From Thioalkalivibrio sp. ALJT (GTDB lineage: Bacteria > Pseudomonadota > Gammaproteobacteria > Ectothiorhodospirales > Ectothiorhodospiraceae), in assembly GCF_000381825.1 (NCBI RefSeq), contig NZ_KB907124.1, positions 160,259-224,258 of the forward strand: DNA of 64,000 nucleotides, written 5' to 3'. The translations under genes and the position numbers were made by a program. The notes beneath the pieces are model-generated. The model saw only the letters and a list, made by a program, of their open reading frames with translations. It did not search any database and was not told the DNA's origin. Shown piece after piece: positions 59,136-64,000 of this stretch (positions are counted from its first letter, which is position 1; each line of letters starts with the position of its first letter).

Positions 59136-61163
59136 TCAGCCGACCGGCGTTGTCGAGGACGGAGATCCGCTACCGGGCTCGACAGCCCCTGCCGGCGGCG
59201 CGTCGGCCGCCGGCAGCTCGGCAAGCGGTAACGGCACGTGCAGTGCGCCCGCGATGGCACGCAGCAATTCCACCTCGCCAATCACCGTTTGCCCCCCATG
59301 CGTAATGGTCGCGAGCATGGCATTGATCAGGGCCTGCTTGTCCGCCGGCCGCAGACCATCCAGGGCCTCCAGCGCGGTATCCAGCACCTGATGCCACGCA
59401 CCGCCATCGCCCACGCGCGACAGGGCCTGATCCGCGGCCGCCTCGGCGTCTTCTACCGTCAAAGACGTCAACCCGGCCACGACCGCCGCACGCGCAGCGA
59501 CGGCATCACCCGGATGCCCGTGCCGCGCCAGGATCGCCAGAACATCCTGCGCGGGCTCGATATTCCGGGCCAGCTTCGCCCGCCCACTCGGCCGCGCCCG
59601 GTCCGGCTGTTCCAGATCGCGCAACTGCCGGCGCAGCAACAGCCCCGTCGCGTACTCGAACGGCGAGACCCGGCCATCGGCCCGGATCAACTCGGCGATC
59701 AGCCCCTCCAGCGCCAGGCGTTCCTCGCGCGGGCGGTGCCGCAGCACCGGGAAGCTCATCTCCAGTAGCGGTATCCGCAGATCCGCCTGCAGCTCCGGCA
59801 CAGCATCCAGCAGATTCCGCACCCGCGTCTCACTCTCGCCACCGCGCACCTTTGCGATCTGCAAAAGCTGCGCATCGCGCACGTCCTGATCGGGGCTGAT
59901 CAGCAGGTACAGCAGCACCTCGACGCCCCAGGCATCCGAATGCGCGGCGCGCTCCAGTGGCCCCGGCATGGACGCCACCAGCAAACCAGCCCCCAGGATC
60001 TGCGCCAGCCCCGGGTCTCCGATCTGGTCCACCAGTCGTGTCGGGTCCAACAGCAGTCCGCCCGGTCCGTGTGCCGGTGCTGCCTCCCGAGCTGCGGCTT
60101 CGGCCTCGGCCTGCGCCTCCCGTTCCGCACGGCGGGCCTGCGCGTCCTCCTCCATGCGCTGGCGGATGGTCGCCAGCTCATCCTCCTGGAACCCGGGCTC
60201 GATCGCCTGAATCCGCGGCACCAGCGGCGGATGGGTCGCAAACATCTGCCCCAGGGCCCCCGAGGCAAACAGCATGTGCCCCACCTCCTCGGTGTCGGCG
60301 CGCATCGCGCCCTGGCTGGCCCCGATCTTCTTCAGTGCGCCGGCAATGCCCGCAGGCTGACGCGTGAACTGCACCGCCGAGGCATCCGCCAGATACTCGC
60401 GCTGCCGCGATACCGAGGCCCGAATCCAGCGCCCGAAGAACAGGCCGATATACCCCACCACCATCAGTGCCACACCCGCGGCCACAATGCCCCCGGCGTT
60501 GCGGTTGTTGCGCGACAGGCGCATCGCCAGCAACATGCGCTGACCAATCAACGCCAGCAGCAGGATACCGAACAGCATCCCCATCAGGCGGATGTTCAGG
60601 CGCATGTCGCCATTGAGAATATGCCCGAACTCGTGCGCGACCACGCCCTGGAGCTCATCGCGGTCCAGCTGCTCCAGTGCACCGCGGGTCACGGCAATGG
60701 CCGCATCGTCCGGCGAATACCCGGCCGCAAACGCATTGATACCCGACTCCTGCTCGAGCACATAGATCTCCGGCACCGGCACGCCAGAGGCGATCGCAAT
60801 CTCCTCCACCACGTTGACCAGGCGCCGCCGCAGCGGATCGCGGGTATCCCCGTCCACCCGAGTCCCGCCCAGCTCACGCGCCACTGCACCGCCGCCATCA
60901 CGCAGGCCTATGGTGCGATAAAGGCTACCCAGCCCGATCAGCCCCAGGGTCAGCACACTGGTCCACACCATCACATCCACATTGCCCGCGAGAAAATCCC
61001 GGGTCAGCCAGGGTTCGCCCTGTGCCACCGGCTCCCCCTGGCCCAGCAGCACCAGCACGATCGCATTCATCACCAGCACAATGGCCAGCACCGCCAGCGC
61101 AAACAGCACCAGCAGCCCCCGGGTACGCCGCTGCGCCCGGTCCTGATGTTCGAAGAAGTTCAT
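59136..61163 (-). CDS. M48 family metalloprotease (HtpX/Ste24-like) with C-terminal helical region
   Basis: The 675-residue protein has two N-terminal membrane segments, then a gluzincin domain with the zinc motif HEFGHILNGD and the third ligand in REYLADASAVQF, between which lie two more hydrophobic segments. This is the HtpX layout. A helical C-terminal half of about 330 residues, with a coiled coil (MEEDAQARRAEREAQ), has no assigned function. It is 13 bases downstream of lemA; the LemA/M48 pairing is widespread. The start at 61163 gives MNFFEHQD, the family N-terminus. Confidence 0.93.
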   Translation of the reverse strand: MNFFEHQDRAQRRTRGLLVLFALAVLAIVLVMNAIVLVLLGQGEPVAQGEPWLTRDFLAGNVDVMVWTSVLTLGLIGLGSLYRTIGLRDGGGAVARELGGTRVDGDTRDPLRRRLVNVVEEIAIASGVPVPEIYVLEQESGINAFAAGYSPDDAAIAVTRGALEQLDRDELQGVVAHEFGHILNGDMRLNIRLMGMLFGILLLALIGQRMLLAMRLSRNNRNAGGIVAAGVALMVVGYIGLFFGRWIRASVSRQREYLADASAVQFTRQPAGIAGALKKIGASQGAMRADTEEVGHMLFASGALGQMFATHPPLVPRIQAIEPGFQEDELATIRQRMEEDAQARRAEREAQAEAEAAAREAAPAHGPGGLLLDPTRLVDQIGDPGLAQILGAGLLVASMPGPLERAAHSDAWGVEVLLYLLISPDQDVRDAQLLQIAKVRGGESETRVRNLLDAVPELQADLRIPLLEMSFPVLRHRPREERLALEGLIAELIRADGRVSPFEYATGLLLRRQLRDLEQPDRARPSGRAKLARNIEPAQDVLAILARHGHPGDAVAARAAVVAGLTSLTVEDAEAAADQALSRVGDGGAWHQVLDTALEALDGLRPADKQALINAMLATITHGGQTVIGEVELLRAIAGALHVPLPLAELPAADAPPAGAVEPGSGSPSSTTPVG

Positions 61164-61176
61164 CGCCCAGCCCGTA

Positions 61177-61767
61177 TCAGGAGAAGTTGACCTGTACCGC
61201 CTCGCGCTTGCGCTCGTCCTCGATCTCCAGCATCTGCGCCGGGCGGAACGCGAAGTTATTGGCAATCAGACTGTTCGGGAACATCTCGCGCAGGATGTTG
61301 TACTGCATCACCGCATCGTTGAAGCCCTGACGTGCATAGGCCACACGGTTCTCGGTACTGGTCAGCTCCTCGGAGAGCTGCATCATGTTCTCGTTCGCCT
61401 TCAGATCCGGATAGTTCTCGGACAGCGCAAACAGCCGACCCAGTGCGCCAGATACCCCCTGCTCGGCCCCCGACAGCCGCTGCACCGCCTCGGCATTGGT
61501 GGGATCACCCTTCGCCTCCTGCAGGCGGTTCACCGCCTGATTGCGCGCCTGGATCACCGCCTCCAGGGTGTCGCGCTCATGGCTCATGTAGCGATCCGCC
61601 ACCTGCACCAGGTTCGGGATCAGGTCATAGCGCCGAGTCAACTGCACATCAATCTGGGCAAACGCATTCTTGTACCGATTACGCGCCGTCACCAGCCGGT
61701 TGTACGTCCAGATCCCCCAGATCACCAGCAGTACGAGGATTCCCAGCACCACCCACATCATATCCAT
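61177..61767 (-). CDS. lemA: LemA family protein
   Basis: LemA proteins are membrane-anchored helical bundles of uncertain function. The 196-residue product has a membrane segment at residues 4-21, then NRLVTARNRYKNAFAQIDVQLTRRYDLIPNLV (the family hallmark) and long helices, ending in FAFRPAQMLEI. It is upstream of the M48 protease on the same strand, a conserved pairing. AAGGAG precedes the start at 61767 at a wide spacing, so an internal Met at 61761 or 61758 is possible. Confidence 0.95.
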   Translation of the reverse strand: MDMMWVVLGILVLLVIWGIWTYNRLVTARNRYKNAFAQIDVQLTRRYDLIPNLVQVADRYMSHERDTLEAVIQARNQAVNRLQEAKGDPTNAEAVQRLSGAEQGVSGALGRLFALSENYPDLKANENMMQLSEELTSTENRVAYARQGFNDAVMQYNILREMFPNSLIANNFAFRPAQMLEIEDERKREAVQVNFS

Positions 61768-61931
61768 CCCGCCACACTCCTTGACCGTAGGAACCGCGAG
61801 TGTACGCCGGATGCCCGGCGCCCACTACGCCCACATCACGCCCACCCGCCCCGACGAGCCGCCCAAACCGCCCTATCCAACCAGCGAATTTGGGCCACCA
61901 ACCCCTCCACCCTTATACTCGTGCCGCGTTC

Positions 61932-62008
<77 letters not shown>

Positions 62009-62198
62009 CATTCCCAGCCTTTTCCGACACCTACGCCACGCCTTCACCCCAGCCACCCGGTATCGACCCGCGCCAATCAGCCCTTCACTGTGGCAACCGC
62101 GTGGCAAGACCGTTGCACTACACATCCCCTGTGTGCTGGTCTAATTTTCGTGGACACCTCGATCGGTGGAATGATTGGGATCTGATCGAGGAGACGAT

Positions 62199-62489
62199 AT
62201 GGGACGCAGGAATTTTGATCCGGAGTACAAGCTTCGGGTGGCCCGGATGGTGGTGGATGAGGGCCAGAGTGTGCCGCAAGTGGTGCGGGACACCGGGGTC
62301 GGCGAGACGGCCGTTCGACGCTGGGTCGAGCAGCTCAAGGCGGATCGCGCTGGAGAAGCCGGCGACGGCCGGCCCCTGACGCCGGAGCAGCGGCGGATCC
62401 GGGAGCTGGAGGAAGAGAACCGTCGGCTGCGGGAGGACAAGGCGATCCTAAAAAAGGCCTCCGCCTTCTTCGCCCGGGAACTGCTGTGA
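62199..62489 (+). CDS. IS3-family transposase OrfA
   Basis: The 96-residue product has the HTH_Tnp_1 helix-turn-helix (FDPEYKLRVARMVVDEG, VVRDTGVGETAVRRWVEQ) and a leucine-zipper tail (RRIRELEEENRRLREDKAILKKASAFFARE), which is diagnostic of OrfA in IS3/IS51-type elements. The start at 62199 follows the family. The stop overlaps an orfB start codon (TGATG), as in programmed-frameshift IS3 elements. Transposition is not expected because orfB is truncated. Confidence 0.93.
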   Translation: MGRRNFDPEYKLRVARMVVDEGQSVPQVVRDTGVGETAVRRWVEQLKADRAGEAGDGRPLTPEQRRIRELEEENRRLREDKAILKKASAFFARELL

Positions 62490-62605
62490 TGCATCGCTGC
62501 ATCACGACGCTGGCGAACAAGGCTCCGGTACAACGGGTCTGTGATCTGCTGGAGGTGAACCGGTCGGGCTACCCCTCCTTCGCGAATCATGGGCGTCAGA
62601 CCTAG
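62489..62605 (+). pseudogene. truncated IS3-family transposase OrfB
   Basis: Only 38 codons remain. The first 29 (MHRCITTLANKAPVQRVCDLL, then EVNRSGY) match the OrfB N-terminus; the sequence then departs from the family and stops at TAG 62603-62605. The whole DDE integrase domain is missing. Confidence 0.85.
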
Positions 62606-62737
62606 CCAGCGCAAAAGCGACTATCCCCGCATCTCCCGTCCTTTCCCTACATAGAAGTCGCATTTGCTCCCCAAAATCACCCCAATAAGCCCGAATTACG
62701 CGTCGGTTCTACTTTTTTCTCTCGTTCGTTCAGACGG

Positions 62738-63025
62738 TTATCGTGGTCCGACCCCGTCATTCCGGTAGAACCTGACCGGTGGCAAGGCGCTTGAGTTCTC
62801 GGGCAGGCTTTCCGGTGCCAGGTCAGCTTGCCACCCCCGCTCTAAAGCCCACTGTCTGAGAGAAATATCATCAATCATTGGATAATCAAATGAGCGAGGG
62901 TGAGGAGTCGAAGACGGGAACGCTTTAACGACCTGCTCATAAGGGATCACCAGATCTTTTTTATCGGTTGCCTCGAGTTCTGAATCCAGCGCATCTTTCC
63001 ATTTAGAATCCTCAGAATCAGTCAT
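62738..63025 (-). CDS. hypothetical protein, likely integron cassette gene
   Basis: No family recognised. The 95-residue acidic product (MTDSEDSKWKDALDSELEATD and on) has no membrane segment or known motif; a central FPSSTPHPRSFDYPMID stretch is proline- and serine-rich. AAAGGGG lies upstream of the start at 63025. Base composition is lower in GC than the core genes. Its start lies 22 bases past the attC recombination point, and its stop codon is embedded in a CGATAAC box, the arrangement expected of a cassette gene. Confidence 0.7.
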   Translation of the reverse strand: MTDSEDSKWKDALDSELEATDKKDLVIPYEQVVKAFPSSTPHPRSFDYPMIDDISLRQWALERGWQADLAPESLPENSSALPPVRFYRNDGVGPR

Positions 63026-63047
63026 TTCTAGTGCCCCTTTCTCATTC

Positions 63048-63132
63048 GCCTAACGTCTAAGCTAAGCGGCGCGGCGTTAGCCGCGTCCGGTGGAGCGCGA
63101 AGCGCGGAACGAACTTGAGCGACTTGTTATGT
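63048..63132 (-). other. integron attC recombination site
   Basis: On the minus strand the 85-base site runs from ACATAAC (R'' box, RYYYAAC-like, one mismatch) to GTTAGGC at 63054-63048 (perfect R' box, GTTRRRY). Between them are imperfectly complementary arms (GTCGCTCAAG against GTCTAAGCTAAG after reverse complementation) and internal hairpins (GCGGC TAAC GCCGC). The upstream gene's stop codon lies inside the R'' box. This is the standard attC layout. Confidence 0.85.
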
Positions 63133-63681
63133 TTCATCTCGGCTCTTCTTCCAGGGTCGCTTTATCTGCCCAGTTGTCGCTGAGTCAACGTTTCTAATTG
63201 CACCAGGATAAAACTCTGAGAGAAGTTCCCGCGGGTCAACACCAGAGTCTCTGAATGTCCCAATAAGCTGGAAGCGAGCGACTGTGCCAGCCCTTATTCG
63301 TCTTATATTGAAGATAACTAAGGCACCATTTGCAGCTAAGCCGAGGGGCACATCAAAGCGGCTCTCATCGTAATCTATGGTTCTTACATCAATGGCTGAA
63401 AAGCCTGGAAAATATAGAGTTGGCTTCTGATTACCTGGGATTTGTTCTCCGGATATGTCGGCTCGCCCCTTCAGCCTCAGTTCAATATTGAAGACGGTGA
63501 GATTATTTATTGGGCTTCCTCGCAAGAACATTGAGAGCTTATCGTGAAATTCGCCGGGATCAAGATAAGCAGCCACCTGCACGTTGAAGCAAAGCCGCGG
63601 ACGGTGAATAAATCGGGTCGTAACCCAATAGGTGACTAATCCACCCGCCACTAGGCCGGCGATCAAAAGGGCGATATCCAT
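63127..63681 (-). CDS. hypothetical membrane-anchored protein, integron cassette gene
   Basis: No family recognised. The 184-residue product has an N-terminal membrane segment (residues 3-20, ALLIAGLVAGGLVTYWV) followed by a soluble domain rich in beta-strand-like alternation (LTVFNIELRLKGRADI, GALVIFNIRRIRAGTVARF) and a basic end. Topology is probably N-out with a cytosolic domain or the reverse. GC content is lower than in core genes. The stop codon sits in the attC R'' box. A role cannot be given. Confidence 0.75.
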   Translation of the reverse strand: MDIALLIAGLVAGGLVTYWVTTRFIHRPRLCFNVQVAAYLDPGEFHDKLSMFLRGSPINNLTVFNIELRLKGRADISGEQIPGNQKPTLYFPGFSAIDVRTIDYDESRFDVPLGLAANGALVIFNIRRIRAGTVARFQLIGTFRDSGVDPRELLSEFYPGAIRNVDSATTGQIKRPWKKSRDET

Positions 63682-63783
63682 GGCCTCCCCTCAATGTTGG
63701 AAAGTGGAAACATCACGCGAAGCTGAGCCGCCGGGCCGCCGTAGGTGGGCGGGTCCGGAACCTGTCAACCTGTTTCGGACGCC

Positions 63784-64000
63784 TCACACGGAGGATAATG
63801 TATTTTCCGTCCTCGCCCTGGCTGCGCCCATGGTCGGGAAATTCACGACCATGGACTCGCCGGCATCCGCCTCTTCGGGTGACACCGGGTTGATGGTCAC
63901 CACCTCCGGCGGTCGGGCGGCGACGGGTGCCCCTTTGACGAAGCGCTCGGGGTGATTGCGGTACTGGGCATCGAGCACCTGCTGTCGCTGCGTACGGATG
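63784..64000 (-). CDS. IS3-family transposase OrfB, C-terminal end, cut by the window edge
   Basis: The minus-strand frame is open to the window edge and ends at 63784, giving about 72 residues. QQVLDAQYRNHPERFVKGAPV, RPPEVVTINPV resembles the extreme C-terminus of IS3-type integrase-domain transposases (pattern L-D-A-A-x-x-x-x-P-E-R-F-V, then W/T-I-N). Bases 63700-63770 beyond the stop (CCGAAACAGGTTGACAGG on the minus strand) probably include the IS right end. It is a different element from the truncated one at 62132. Confidence 0.75.
   Translation of the reverse strand, partial: IRTQRQQVLDAQYRNHPERFVKGAPVAARPPEVVTINPVSPEEADAGESMVVNFPTMGAARARTENTLSSV

Larger units (their letters stand above)
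62132..62605 (+). mobile_element. truncated IS3-family insertion sequence
   Basis: The element begins near TGTGCTGGTCTAATTTTCG at 62132, keeps a complete orfA, and breaks off about 30 codons into orfB. No right terminal repeat is seen. Flanking DNA on the right is AT-richer with unrelated cassette-like genes, so a deletion or later insertion removed the rest. Confidence 0.82.

Overview
The window is a high-GC, densely packed segment of a gammaproteobacterial chromosome. Protein content and local gene orders (rpsA-ihfB-lapA-lapB-pyrF; fabD-fabG-acpP-fabF-pabB-pabC-mltG-tmk-holB-pilZ; clpS-clpA beside infA and icd; nudJ-mnmA-hflD; nagZ with hpt and a methylthioinosine phosphorylase) fit that class. 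A c'-type cytochrome, a diheme cytochrome and a DsrE-fold protein are compatible with an Ectothiorhodospiraceae-like sulfur oxidiser such as Thioalkalivibrio; that placement is an inference and was not tested by any search.

Layout. 1-4.2 kb: 3' part of rpsA with a strong terminator, then ihfB, lapA, lapB, pyrF and a small secreted helix-hairpin-helix protein. 4.2-9.7 kb: galU, rhomboid protease, hspQ, a Nudix hydrolase, a class II aldolase and two overlapping cytochrome c genes. 9.7-13.5 kb: an unusual stretch with a 164-bp near-palindromic element, then a three-gene operon of a Cache-HAMP protein whose cyclase domain has lost key catalytic residues and two small methionine-rich membrane coiled-coil proteins. 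13.7-23.4 kb: tRNA-Asn, an aminotransferase, uvrB, nagZ, a DsrE-like gene, a purine salvage pair, bioA and a class V aminotransferase. 23.5-32.4 kb: a long minus-strand cluster for fatty acid synthesis, folate precursor synthesis, cell wall, dTMP kinase, DNA polymerase III delta prime and PilZ. 32.5-42.0 kb: infA, clpA/clpS, icd, nudJ-mnmA-hflD and acnA. 42.0-45.3 kb: a signalling trio (unknown adaptor, HDOD protein, GGDEF-EAL protein). 45.4-55.3 kb: fumC, purB, a ribosomal oxygenase, dusA, a glutamate dehydrogenase gene frameshifted by a triplicated 8-mer, leucyl aminopeptidase and an ABC exporter. 55.4-61.8 kb: M23 peptidase, mnmC, tRNA-Leu, M48 peptidase and lemA.

61.9-64.0 kb is a change of character. 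A tRNA-Arg(CCT) is followed by a truncated IS3-family element, two minus-strand hypothetical genes arranged like integron cassettes around a clear attC site, and the 3' end of a second IS3-type transposase running off the window. No integron integrase is visible; from cassette orientation it would lie beyond the right edge.

Most of the window is housekeeping. The most interesting items are the degenerate-cyclase membrane operon (10.3-13.5 kb), the large hairpin element just upstream of it, the attC/cassette region at the right end, and the 8-bp tandem-repeat frameshift in glutamate dehydrogenase.
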